Assembly (NCBI GenBank): GCA_025963955.1
Contig: JAOPZU010000091.1
Coordinates: 1 to 15,433, forward strand
DNA from: Solirubrobacterales bacterium
GTDB taxonomy: Bacteria > Actinomycetota > Thermoleophilia > Solirubrobacterales > Solirubrobacteraceae
DNA: 15,433 nucleotides
Direction: 5' to 3'
Below, one piece after another: positions 6,602 through 14,352 of the stretch. The first letter of the stretch is position 1, and each line of letters begins with the position of its first letter. The notes beneath the pieces were generated by a model, which saw nothing but the letters and a program-made list of their open reading frames with translations, searched no databases and was not told the DNA's origin. The position numbers and the translations under genes were made by a program.

Positions 6602-8176
6602 CTAGACGAGGTTCGCGAAGGCGCTGCTGGCGCGCTCGACGAAGTCGAAGAGCGGCTGCGGGAGGACGCCGATCACGACGATGGCGGCGCCGAAGACGAC
6701 GGAGACGAGCGTGAGCTCCCACGCGGGCTTCGCCGGCGGCGCGGTGACGGGGCCGTCCGGGGCTCCGCCGGCCAGCGCAGGCAGGGCGACGCTGCCGCCG
6801 GCGGTGGCCGGAGCCTCGTCGACGGCGTCCGTCGACCAGATCGCCGCGATGACCTTCAGGTAGTACCCGAGGGAGATCATCGAGCCGACGACGATCACGA
6901 TGCCGAGCCACGCGTAGTCGCCGTCGACCGTCGCCCGGATGAGCTGGAACTTGCCGATGAAGCCCGCGGTGGCGGGGACGCCGGCCAGCGCGAGCATCGA
7001 GATCGTCAGGGGCCAGGCCAGCAGCGGGCGGGAGGCGCCGATACCGGTGACCGCCGAGATGTCGTCGCCGCGTCCGGTCTCCCGCTCGCGGGCGATGATC
7101 ACGCCGAAGGCGGCGAGGTTCATGACGAGGTAGGCCGCCAGGTAGAAGACCGTCGCGCGCACGCCGAGCTGGGTGGAGACCACGACGCCGGCCAGCATGT
7201 ACCCGGCCTGCGCCACGGAGGAGTAGGCGAGCATCCGCTTGAGCGAGGACTGCCCGAGGGCGCCGACGTTGCCGACGATGATCGTGATCGTCGCGAGCGC
7301 GGCGAGCGCGGGGCCCCAGGTGGACTGCGCGTCGATGAGCGCGACGTCGAAGAACCGCAGGAAGACGCCGAAGGCCGCGGCCTTCGTGGCGACCGCCATG
7401 AACGCGGTGACCGGCGTCGGGGCGCCCTGGTACACGTCCGGCGTCCACTGGTGGAAGGGCGCGACCGAGGCTTTGAAGCACATGCCGACCACGACGAGGG
7501 CGATCCCGCCGAGCGCCAGCGTGTCGCTCGAGAGCCCCTTGGCGGCGAAGGCCTGCGCCGTCTCTGCGTAGCCCGTGGAGCCCGTCGCGCCGTAGATGAG
7601 CGCCAGGCCGTAGAGCAGCGTCGCCGAGCCGACCGACCCGACCACCAGGTACTTCAGCCCGGACTCCAGCGAGGACGCGCGCCGCATCTCCGTGGCGCAC
7701 AGCACGTACAGCGGGATCGACAGCAGCTCGAGCCCGAGGAACAGCGTGATCGTGTCCTGCGCCCAGACGAGGACGATCATGCCCGCGATGCTCGTGAGCA
7801 TCAGGGCGAAGTACTCGCCGTGGGCGGACTCGCGCGGGGCGAGCGCCCGCCAGGAGAGCAGCGTCGTCGCGATGCCCGCGGCCAGGAAGATGACGGTCAG
7901 CGTGGTGGAGAGGCCGTCGAGGCGCAGCGAGTTCGCCACGAGCGACTTGTCCTCGTCCAGCTGCCAGATCGTCAGGCCGAGGGACGCGAGCAGCGAGACG
8001 AGCGCGAGCCCCGGAACCAGCTGCTCGCGCGCGAAGCGCGGGCGCAGGAGCCCGGCCATGAGGACGACGACCACGCCGCCGAGGATCGCGACGAGCGGCG
8101 AGAGGCCGGCCCAGTCGATGTGCGGGCCCTTGATCTTGCCGGTCGAGGCGGCGAGGGAGAGGAAGGCGGAGCTCAC
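6602..8176 (-). CDS. nuoN: NADH-quinone oxidoreductase subunit N (NuoN)
   Basis: This is an antiporter-like, proton-translocating membrane subunit of complex I and the last nuo gene here. At 524 aa it is somewhat longer than E. coli NuoN (about 485). Key channel residues are in place: TM5 glutamate E150 in FLGLELLSIPLY, K175 in LKYLVVGS, K235 in MCFKASVAPFHQWTPDVYQGAPTP, K265 in VATKAAAFG and K409 in GFIGKF. SLKRMLAYSSVAQAGYMLAG (311-330) is a typical family block. About 14 hydrophobic helices are visible. An extra Ala/Pro/Gly-rich loop (about 453-485) precedes the last helix and accounts for most of the additional length. The GTG start overlaps the nuoM stop (GTGA). A terminator-like hairpin follows the stop. 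Confidence 0.96.
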   Translation of the reverse strand: MSSAFLSLAASTGKIKGPHIDWAGLSPLVAILGGVVVVLMAGLLRPRFAREQLVPGLALVSLLASLGLTIWQLDEDKSLVANSLRLDGLSTTLTVIFLAAGIATTLLSWRALAPRESAHGEYFALMLTSIAGMIVLVWAQDTITLFLGLELLSIPLYVLCATEMRRASSLESGLKYLVVGSVGSATLLYGLALIYGATGSTGYAETAQAFAAKGLSSDTLALGGIALVVVGMCFKASVAPFHQWTPDVYQGAPTPVTAFMAVATKAAAFGVFLRFFDVALIDAQSTWGPALAALATITIIVGNVGALGQSSLKRMLAYSSVAQAGYMLAGVVVSTQLGVRATVFYLAAYLVMNLAAFGVIIARERETGRGDDISAVTGIGASRPLLAWPLTISMLALAGVPATAGFIGKFQLIRATVDGDYAWLGIVIVVGSMISLGYYLKVIAAIWSTDAVDEAPATAGGSVALPALAGGAPDGPVTAPPAKPAWELTLVSVVFGAAIVVIGVLPQPLFDFVERASSAFANLV

Positions 8177-9777
8177 GGGGTGGTCCCTCCGGTCGCGGAC
8201 GGATCCACGGGCTGGCCGGTGGTCGGGTCGAGCGGCACCGTCTGCCCGCCCGCGGGCACCCGGGCGGCCGCGGCCGCCTTGGGCGGGTGCGTGATCTGCC
8301 GGGCGGCGGCGACGGAGCCCTTCACGGTCCGCTCGCCCTTCTTCAGCGCGAGCTGCGGGTAGAGCGCGAGGCCCAGGATGCAGGCCACGAGCGGGACGAG
8401 CACGAGCGCGTCGCCGAGCGAGAGGTCGCGCGAGTCGACGCGCTGCCCGACCCGGTTGTGCATCGCCCGGATGAAGAGGCGCAGCGTGTAGACGGCGGCC
8501 AGCGCCACACCGGTGAAGGCGATGCAGGCGATGGCCAGCTTGGCGTTGAAGACGCCGAGCAGGATCAGGAACTCGCCGACGAAGTTCGACGAGCCGGGGA
8601 TCGCCAGGTTGGCCATCGCGACGATCAGGAAGAGGACCGTGAGGATCGGCGCGCGGAAGGCGATGCCGCCCATGTCACGGATGTCCTCCGAGCCGCCGGC
8701 GCGCTTGGCGGCGGCACCCACGAGGAAGAAGGCGGGGGCGACGACGAGGCCGTGGTTGACCGACTGCAGGATCGCGCCCTGCGCGCCCTGCTCGGTCAGG
8801 GAGAAGACCCCGAGGACGATGAAGCCGAGCTGCGCCAGCGACGAGTAGCCGAGGATGATCCGCGCGTTCGTCGTGGTGAAGGCCATGACCGACCCGTAGA
8901 GGACCGACGCCAGCGCGATGAGCAACATCAGCGTCTGGAAGTGCACCGCGGCGTCCGGCAGCAGCGGCACCACGATCCGCAGGAAGCCGTAGGCGGCGAC
9001 CTTGGAGAGGACGCCGGAGAAGACCGCCAGCACCGGCAGCGGCAGCGAGCGGTAGCCGTCGGGCATCCAGCCGTGGAACGGGAAGGACGGCATCTTCACC
9101 AGGAAGGCGGCGGCGAAGCAGAGGAAGATCCACTCCTGCGAGCCCTTGGTGAGCGTCACCTGCTGCAGGTCGCTGAAGGCGAAGCTCAGGTCGTTCCCGG
9201 ACTGCGAGGCGCTGAGGACCGCGAGCGCGATGGCCGCGGTCAGCATCAGCAGCGAGCCGACGAGCGTGTAGATCACGAGCTTCGTGACGGCGGCGGCGCG
9301 CTCGGCGCGCGGGCCGTCGCCCCAGCCGAGGCTGAGGAAGAAGAACGGGATCAGCATCAGGTCGAAGAACGCGACGAACAGCGCGAGGTCCTGCGCCATC
9401 AGTGCGCCGAGCACGAAGGTGTGGCCCAGGCCGAGGTGCAGCCAGTACGTGCCCTCGCGCGCCCGGTCGTCCTGCAGCGACCACAGCGTCGTCGCGGTGA
9501 ACAGCACGGACGTCAGCAGGATGAGGAAGAGGTTCAGCCCGTCGACGCCGAGCTTGTAGTGGATCCCGAGCTCGCGGATCCACATGCGGTCGGTGACGTA
9601 CTGCTGCCCGCCGCCCGACTTGTAGTCCACGACGAGCGCGATGGCGTAGCCGAGCGCGATGAGCGTGCCGACGCCGGCGATCGCCCGCGTGATCGTGCGG
9701 CCGCCGCCGGAGAAGAGCGCGCCGAGCAGCGCGAACGCCGCCGGCGCCCAGAGCATCAGGGACAGGTGGATGGTCAT
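8173..9777 (-). CDS. nuoM: NADH-quinone oxidoreductase subunit M (NuoM), with altered key residues
   Basis: This is an antiporter-like membrane subunit of complex I, 534 aa. I chose the ATG at 9777, which overlaps the nuoL stop (ATGA); the frame is open further upstream but antisense-like. The K228 helix reads FLVKMPSFPFHGWMPD, K259 lies in LSKVAAYGFLR, H342 in NHGLV and E402 in NFVGEFLILLG, all matching NuoM. Three places depart from the family. The TM5 glutamate is Asp139 (AFFDLMLIPFFFL). The loop normally containing APTAG is SLPLPVL (244-250). The usual DIKR before the broken helix is TNAR (303-306), followed by SSLAQ rather than a histidine-bearing SVSH. The C-terminus adds about 50 Pro/Ala/Thr-rich residues. 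Identity is secure from order and motifs; pumping competence is an open question. Confidence 0.94.
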   Translation of the reverse strand: MTIHLSLMLWAPAAFALLGALFSGGGRTITRAIAGVGTLIALGYAIALVVDYKSGGGQQYVTDRMWIRELGIHYKLGVDGLNLFLILLTSVLFTATTLWSLQDDRAREGTYWLHLGLGHTFVLGALMAQDLALFVAFFDLMLIPFFFLSLGWGDGPRAERAAAVTKLVIYTLVGSLLMLTAAIALAVLSASQSGNDLSFAFSDLQQVTLTKGSQEWIFLCFAAAFLVKMPSFPFHGWMPDGYRSLPLPVLAVFSGVLSKVAAYGFLRIVVPLLPDAAVHFQTLMLLIALASVLYGSVMAFTTTNARIILGYSSLAQLGFIVLGVFSLTEQGAQGAILQSVNHGLVVAPAFFLVGAAAKRAGGSEDIRDMGGIAFRAPILTVLFLIVAMANLAIPGSSNFVGEFLILLGVFNAKLAIACIAFTGVALAAVYTLRLFIRAMHNRVGQRVDSRDLSLGDALVLVPLVACILGLALYPQLALKKGERTVKGSVAAARQITHPPKAAAAARVPAGGQTVPLDPTTGQPVDPSATGGTTP

Positions 9778-11774
9778 GCACTCACCAGGAAGTAGACGCC
9801 GACGACGGTGAGGCCGAGCAGCAGCAGGGCGGTGTAGGAGCGCAGCAGACCCGTCTGGATCGCGCGCACCGCGGAGGAGGAGGCCCGGACGATCCCGGTC
9901 GACCCGCCGATGAGCGTGCCGTTGACGAACAGGCGCTCGAAGGAGTTCCGCGACGCGCGGCCGAGCCAGGCGCCGGGGCGGACGAAGACCAGGTCGATGC
10001 CCTCGTCGAAGAACCACTTGTTGACGAAGAGCGTGTGCAGCGGCTTGAAGCGCTCGAGCACGACCGCGCTGGTGCCGGGCTTCTGCACCCAGACGCGGTA
10101 GGCGAGCGCGATGCCGGCCAGGCCGAGGACGGCGCCGAGCACCAGGCCGACGACCAGCAGGCCGTCGTTCGAGGAGTGCTGGATCGTCGAGTCCGCGAAG
10201 GTGGGCTCCAGGAAGTCGTCCAGGACGCTCGTCACCTTCGGGATCTGCAGGAAGCCGCCGACGACCGCGAGCAGCGCGAGGACGCTCATCGCGCCCTTCA
10301 TCTCGCCCGCGCGCTCGGCGATGTGGTGCTCCGGGCCGGGGAAGCCGACGTCCGTGTCCTCGACCTCGCCGCCGTTCGGGTTCGTGTGGACCTCAGCGTG
10401 GTGCAGGTGGCCGCCCTCGAGCTCGACCGCCTCGGGGACCGCGGCGCCGAAGAAGGCCCGGAAGATCATGCGCCAGGTGTAGACGGCGGTCAGGAAGGCG
10501 CCGACGTACCCCGCGACGTAGAGCGCCCAGTGCCAGCCGCCCCGCTCGCCGATGACGAGCAGGATCTCGTCCTTCGAGAAGAAGCCGGAGAACGGCGGGA
10601 TGCCGGAGAGCGCCAGCCCGCCGATGACGAAGCAGCCGAAGGTGAACGGCATCGCCTTGCGGAAGCCGCCCATGCGGTTCAGGTCCTGGTTGCCGGCCAT
10701 CGCGCCGATGACCGAGCCCGCGGCCATGAACAGCAGCGCCTTGAAGAAGGCGTGCGTCATGAGGTGGAAGAGGCCCGCGACGTACGCGCCGGAGCTGACG
10801 CCCATGATCATGTAGCCGATCTGGGACATCGTCGAGTAGGCGATGACGCGCTTGAGGTCGGTGACGACCAGGCCGATCGTGCCGGCCACGAGCAGGGTGA
10901 CCGCGCCCACGATGGCGCCGACGTCCCCGGCGCTCGGCGCCAGCTCGAAGAGCGGGTGCATGCGCGCGATGAGGTAGACGCCCGCGGTGACCATGGTCGC
11001 CGCGTGGATCAGGGAGGAGACCGGGGTCGGGCCCTCCATGGCGTCCGGCAGCCAGGTGTGGAAGGGGATCTGGGCCGACTTCGCGAACGCGCCGACGAGC
11101 AGCAGGATGCAGCCCGCGGTCAGGTCGGCGTTGCTGCCGTCGAAGGACTTCGCCGCCCCCTTGAAGGTCGTCAGGAAGTCCAGCGACCCGGAGTGCTTGA
11201 TGATGAAGAAGGTGCCGAGCGTCAGGCCGACGTCGCCGACGACGTTGATGACGAACGCCTTGATGCCGGCGGAGGTGGCGGTCGTCCGGCGGAACCAGAA
11301 GCTGATCAGCAGGTAGGACGCGGCGCCGACGAAGGCCCAGCCGACGATCAGCAGCAGGAAGTTCGCCGCCATCACGAGCAGCAGCATCGAGAAGACGAAG
11401 AAGTTCAGGTAGGCGAAGAAGCGGTTGTACCCGCGGTCGCTGACCATGTAGGCGATCGAGTACAGGTGGATGAGCGTCGAGACGCCGGTGACCACGCACA
11501 TCATCAGCAGCGACAGCGGGTCGATGAGGATCGACACCTGCGCGTCGAGGCCGACGGACTTCGCGTAGTCCCAGGCGACGAAGACGACCTGGCGCTCCTC
11601 CGCGCTGCGGTCCTGCAGCGAGAGCAGCGTCAGCACGGCGCACACGAAGGAGGCGAGCAGGACGAGCGTGCCGAGGTAGCCGGCGGCCTTGCCCTTCAGC
11701 ACCTTGTGCAGGAGGCCGATGAGGATCGACCCGAGGAGGGGGAGGCCCAGGACGAGCCAGGCGGTGGTCTGCAT
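9774..11774 (-). CDS. nuoL: NADH-quinone oxidoreductase subunit L (NuoL), lacking the TM5 glutamate
   Basis: This is the distal antiporter-like subunit of complex I, 666 aa against about 613 in E. coli. The channel residues line up with E. coli at a constant offset of three: D181, K232 (FAKSAQIPFHTWLPDAMEGPTPVSSLIHAATMV is unmistakable), H257, H341 and K345. K401/D402 of GFFSKDEIL follow. The exception is the TM5 glutamate of the GWEGVG motif, which reads GWAFVG here with Ala147. A 40-residue acidic and His-rich insertion lies at about 447-484, before the later helices. The C-terminal part (about 575-640) fits the long lateral helix HL, ending in a final membrane helix. The ATG at 11774 has a purine-rich GAACCGAG before it and follows nuoK after 12 bp. 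Confidence 0.96.
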   Translation of the reverse strand: MQTTAWLVLGLPLLGSILIGLLHKVLKGKAAGYLGTLVLLASFVCAVLTLLSLQDRSAEERQVVFVAWDYAKSVGLDAQVSILIDPLSLLMMCVVTGVSTLIHLYSIAYMVSDRGYNRFFAYLNFFVFSMLLLVMAANFLLLIVGWAFVGAASYLLISFWFRRTTATSAGIKAFVINVVGDVGLTLGTFFIIKHSGSLDFLTTFKGAAKSFDGSNADLTAGCILLLVGAFAKSAQIPFHTWLPDAMEGPTPVSSLIHAATMVTAGVYLIARMHPLFELAPSAGDVGAIVGAVTLLVAGTIGLVVTDLKRVIAYSTMSQIGYMIMGVSSGAYVAGLFHLMTHAFFKALLFMAAGSVIGAMAGNQDLNRMGGFRKAMPFTFGCFVIGGLALSGIPPFSGFFSKDEILLVIGERGGWHWALYVAGYVGAFLTAVYTWRMIFRAFFGAAVPEAVELEGGHLHHAEVHTNPNGGEVEDTDVGFPGPEHHIAERAGEMKGAMSVLALLAVVGGFLQIPKVTSVLDDFLEPTFADSTIQHSSNDGLLVVGLVLGAVLGLAGIALAYRVWVQKPGTSAVVLERFKPLHTLFVNKWFFDEGIDLVFVRPGAWLGRASRNSFERLFVNGTLIGGSTGIVRASSSAVRAIQTGLLRSYTALLLLGLTVVGVYFLVSA

Positions 11775-11786
11775 CAGTCTCGGTTC

Positions 11787-12086
11787 CTAGCCCTGGAGCT
11801 CGCGGAGCTCATCGACGTCGATCGGGACGCGGCGGCGGTACATCGCGACGATGACCCCGAGGCCGACGGTGACCTCGCAGGCCGCCACGACCATGACGAT
11901 GATCGCGAAGATCTGGCCGTCGTGGTTGCCGTGCATCCGGCTGAAGGCGATGAGCGCGAGGTTCGCGGCGTTCAGCATCAGCTCCAGGCAGAGCAGGATC
12001 ACGAGCGGGTTGCGCCGTGAGATGACGCCGCCGGCGCCGATGCAGAAGATGAGGGCGCTGACCGTGAGGAACCAGTTGACGTTCAT
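11787..12086 (-). CDS. nuoK: NADH-quinone oxidoreductase subunit K (NuoK)
   Basis: This is a small three-helix membrane subunit (99 aa, the normal length) at the junction between the quinone module and the pumps. Both conserved membrane glutamates are present: E35 in LCLELMLNAANLALI and E71 in AACEVTVGLGV, equivalent to E. coli E36 and E72. SRRNPLVILLCLELMLNAAN and the closing RRRVPIDVDELRELQG are textbook NuoK. The ATG at 12086 overlaps the nuoJ stop (ATGA). The reading frame continues open upstream across nuoJ, but only these 99 residues are NuoK. Confidence 0.97.
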   Translation of the reverse strand: MNVNWFLTVSALIFCIGAGGVISRRNPLVILLCLELMLNAANLALIAFSRMHGNHDGQIFAIIVMVVAACEVTVGLGVIVAMYRRRVPIDVDELRELQG

Positions 12087-12760
12087 GCGCTCGGCTCGCT
12101 GTCGACGATCGCGGCGGCCGGGGAGGCGTCGGCGCCCGCGCCGGGCTCGGGCATCCGCTGGTGGCGCCCGCCGACGGCCTCGGCCATCGTGCCGGTGATG
12201 GCCGGGCGGGCGAAGTCGAGCGCCGTGTAGGCGTTGAGCTCGCCCTGCGTCTCCAGGCCGCCGCGGCGGCGGGCGAGTGTCACCGCGCCGACGGCGGCGA
12301 TGTGCAGCAGGAACGAGGCGACCTCGAAGGGCAGCAGGAAGTCGGTGAGCAGCAGCTTGCCGATCTCCCGCGGGGAGCCGAACCCGGCCTGGTAGGGCGC
12401 GCCCTCGGTGTCGAGCGCCTGCAGGCCGCTGCCGAGGATGGCGATCGCCAGCACGGCGAAGAGCGCCGCGCCGAAGGCGACGGACGCGAGCTTGAAGCCC
12501 TTCGTCAGCCGGTGCCCGGACTCCTGCGTGCCGCCGACGTAGGAGACGACGAAGACGTAGAGCACCATCACCGCTCCCGCGTAGACGATCACCTGCGCGG
12601 CAGCGACGAACTCCGCGCGCAGCAGCAGGAACAGCAGCGCGAGGCTGATGAGGTGCGCCACGAGCGCGAGCACGCTGTAGAAGGGGTTCCGCAGGGCGAT
12701 GACGCCGACGGCGCCGGTGATGGCGCCGATCGCGGTGAGGAAGAAGAGGACTTCGGCCAT
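12083..12760 (-). CDS. nuoJ: NADH-quinone oxidoreductase subunit J (NuoJ)
   Basis: This is a five-helix membrane subunit of complex I that sits between NuoH and NuoK. It has 225 aa, longer than E. coli NuoJ (184) because of a hydrophilic C-terminal tail (about 180-225). The hallmark helix EFVAAAQVIVYAGAVMVLYV (50-69) carries the conserved VYAGA with the pi-bulge tyrosine. The N-terminus FFLTAIGAITGAVGVIALRNPFYSVLALV is typical. A loop of about 35 residues (about 110-140) precedes the last helix LLLTDFLLPFEVASFLLHIAAVGAV. The ATG at 12760 has no strong ribosome binding site, only a more distant GGAG near the nuoI stop 18 bp away, so it may depend on coupled translation. Confidence 0.94.
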   Translation of the reverse strand: MAEVLFFLTAIGAITGAVGVIALRNPFYSVLALVAHLISLALLFLLLRAEFVAAAQVIVYAGAVMVLYVFVVSYVGGTQESGHRLTKGFKLASVAFGAALFAVLAIAILGSGLQALDTEGAPYQAGFGSPREIGKLLLTDFLLPFEVASFLLHIAAVGAVTLARRRGGLETQGELNAYTALDFARPAITGTMAEAVGGRHQRMPEPGAGADASPAAAIVDSEPSA

Positions 12761-12778
12761 AACGGTGGAGCGGGAAAG

Positions 12779-13312
12779 CTACTCCCCGTCGGCGCGGAGT
12801 GGCGTGCGCTCGACGGGCTCGGCGAGGAGCATCTCCTTGGTGAAGATGAGGTCCGACCGCTGGTAGTCGCTCATCTCGTAGTCGTTGCCCATCGTGATGG
12901 CGTCGAACGGGCACGCCACCTCGCAGTACCCGCAGAAGATGCAGCGCGAGAGGTTGATCTCGTAGACCGCCGCGTAGCGCTCGCCCGCGGACACGCGGTG
13001 TTCCGGCGTGTTCTCGGCGGCGACGACGCGGATGCAGTCGGCGGGGCAGGCGGCGGCGCACAGCGAGCAGCCGACGCACTTCTCCAGGTCGGTGTCCTCG
13101 AACTTGTGCAGCCGGTGGCGGCCACGGAAGCGCGGGTAGACCGGCGTCTTCTGCTCGGGGTACTGCAGCGTGTGGACGCCCTCGACGACGCGGGAGAAGG
13201 TGGTCTTCAGTCCGCGCAGCGTCTCGGCGAAGGCGCGGTAGGTGCCGCCGGCCGCGCCGGGTGCGGGCGGCCGCATGACCTCGACGTGGTCGGCTCCAGG
13301 GTGCCAGCTCAT
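12779..13312 (-). CDS. nuoI: NADH-quinone oxidoreductase subunit I (NuoI), two [4Fe-4S] ferredoxin
   Basis: This peripheral-arm subunit carries clusters N6a and N6b, which pass electrons towards NuoB and quinone. Of 177 aa, two CxxCxxCxxxCP motifs are intact: C79, C82, C85 and C89 in KCVGCSLCAAACP, and C124, C127, C130 and C134 in RCIFCGYCEVACPFDAI. The preceding PVYPRFRGRHRLHKFEDT (57-74) and the later FTKEMLL (157-163) are typical. The ATG at 13312 has GAGG nine bases before it, overlapping the nuoH TGA. The ATG at 13276 also has a GAGG nearby and would trim 12 residues, so the exact start is not certain. The gene lies between nuoH and nuoJ as in standard operons. Confidence 0.96.
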   Translation of the reverse strand: MSWHPGADHVEVMRPPAPGAAGGTYRAFAETLRGLKTTFSRVVEGVHTLQYPEQKTPVYPRFRGRHRLHKFEDTDLEKCVGCSLCAAACPADCIRVVAAENTPEHRVSAGERYAAVYEINLSRCIFCGYCEVACPFDAITMGNDYEMSDYQRSDLIFTKEMLLAEPVERTPLRADGE

Positions 13313-13323
13313 AAGGAAAGGCC

Positions 13324-14352
13324 TCAGTCCGTGACGACGAGGATGATCGCCGTCACGAGCGTGTTCAGGGTGGCCAGGGGCAGCAGGATCTTCCAGCCGA
13401 AGGACATCAGCTGGTCGTAGCGCAGGCGCGGGAGCGTCGCGCGGATCCAGATGAAGAAGATCAGGAAGAAGGACGTCTTCCCGAGGACGATGAACGGGTC
13501 GACCCAGCCGGGCGGGTTGATCCCGAAGGGCAGCAGCCAGCCGCCGAAGAACACCGTGACCATGATCAGCGAGACCACGCACATGTTGATGTACTCGGCG
13601 AACAGGTAGGACGTGAAGCGCGTCCCGCCGTACTCGGTGAAGTAGCCGCCGACGATCTCCGCGTCCGCTTCGACGAGGTCGAACGGCGCGCGGTTGGTCT
13701 CCGCGAAGGAGGCCACCAGGAAGATCAGGAAGCCCAGGAACTGGGGGATGAAGTACCACATGCCCTGCTGGGCGTGGACGATCTCCGTGAGCGACAGCGT
13801 CTGGGCCGTCATGACGACGCCGACGAGCGCGAGGCCCTGGGAGACCTCGTAGGAGATGAGCTGCGCCGCGGCCCGCATCGAGCCGAGGAAGGAGTACTTC
13901 GAGCCCGAGGAGAAGCCGCCGAGCATGATCCCGTAGAAGGCGACGGCTCCCATGGCGAAGACGAACAGCGGGCCGATCGAGACGTCCAGGCCGTAGAGGC
14001 CGACGTCCGTCCCGAAGATGTCCTGGGTGTCGCCGAAGGGGATGATCGCGAGCGCGCCGACCGCGGTCAGGACCGAGATCACCGGCGCCAGGGCGAACAT
14101 CCAGCCGATGGACGTGTCGGGGCGGAACTGCTCCTTCGTGGCGAGCTTGATGATGTCCGCCAGCGGGGTCGCGAGGCCGTAGGGCCCGACGCGGTTCGGG
14201 CCGTAACGACCCTGGAAGCGCCCCAGGAGCTTGCGCTCGCCGACGATGAGGATCGGCTGCAGCTGCAGGATGATCGCGAAGATCACGACCGCCTTGAGGA
14301 TCTGGATCCACCACGGCTCGTAGTACTGGACGACGGCAAGCTGCGGACTCAT
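13324..14352 (-). CDS. nuoH: NADH-quinone oxidoreductase subunit H (NuoH)
   Basis: This is the heel subunit of complex I, which forms much of the quinone chamber and links it to the membrane arm. It has 342 aa with about eight helices. Signature blocks are GERKLLGRFQGRYGPNRVGP (38-57), PLADIIKLATKEQF (63-76) and SFAETNRAPFDLVEADAEIV (215-234), followed by GGYFTEYGG. Acidic residues D225, E228, E232 and E240 keep the family positions. The usual PEAE reads VEAD here, so the second glutamate is Asp230. The ATG at 14352 overlaps the nuoG stop (ATGA). The frame is open further upstream but that part is antisense to nuoG. Confidence 0.96.
   Translation of the reverse strand: MSPQLAVVQYYEPWWIQILKAVVIFAIILQLQPILIVGERKLLGRFQGRYGPNRVGPYGLATPLADIIKLATKEQFRPDTSIGWMFALAPVISVLTAVGALAIIPFGDTQDIFGTDVGLYGLDVSIGPLFVFAMGAVAFYGIMLGGFSSGSKYSFLGSMRAAAQLISYEVSQGLALVGVVMTAQTLSLTEIVHAQQGMWYFIPQFLGFLIFLVASFAETNRAPFDLVEADAEIVGGYFTEYGGTRFTSYLFAEYINMCVVSLIMVTVFFGGWLLPFGINPPGWVDPFIVLGKTSFFLIFFIWIRATLPRLRYDQLMSFGWKILLPLATLNTLVTAIILVVTD

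Noticed and set aside
6543..7700. Open frame extending rrf2 upstream through most of nuoN on the same strand
   Set aside because: The extension is Arg-rich shadow sequence of nuoN in another frame. The Rrf2 domain begins exactly at the ATG at 6542, which has its own ribosome binding site.
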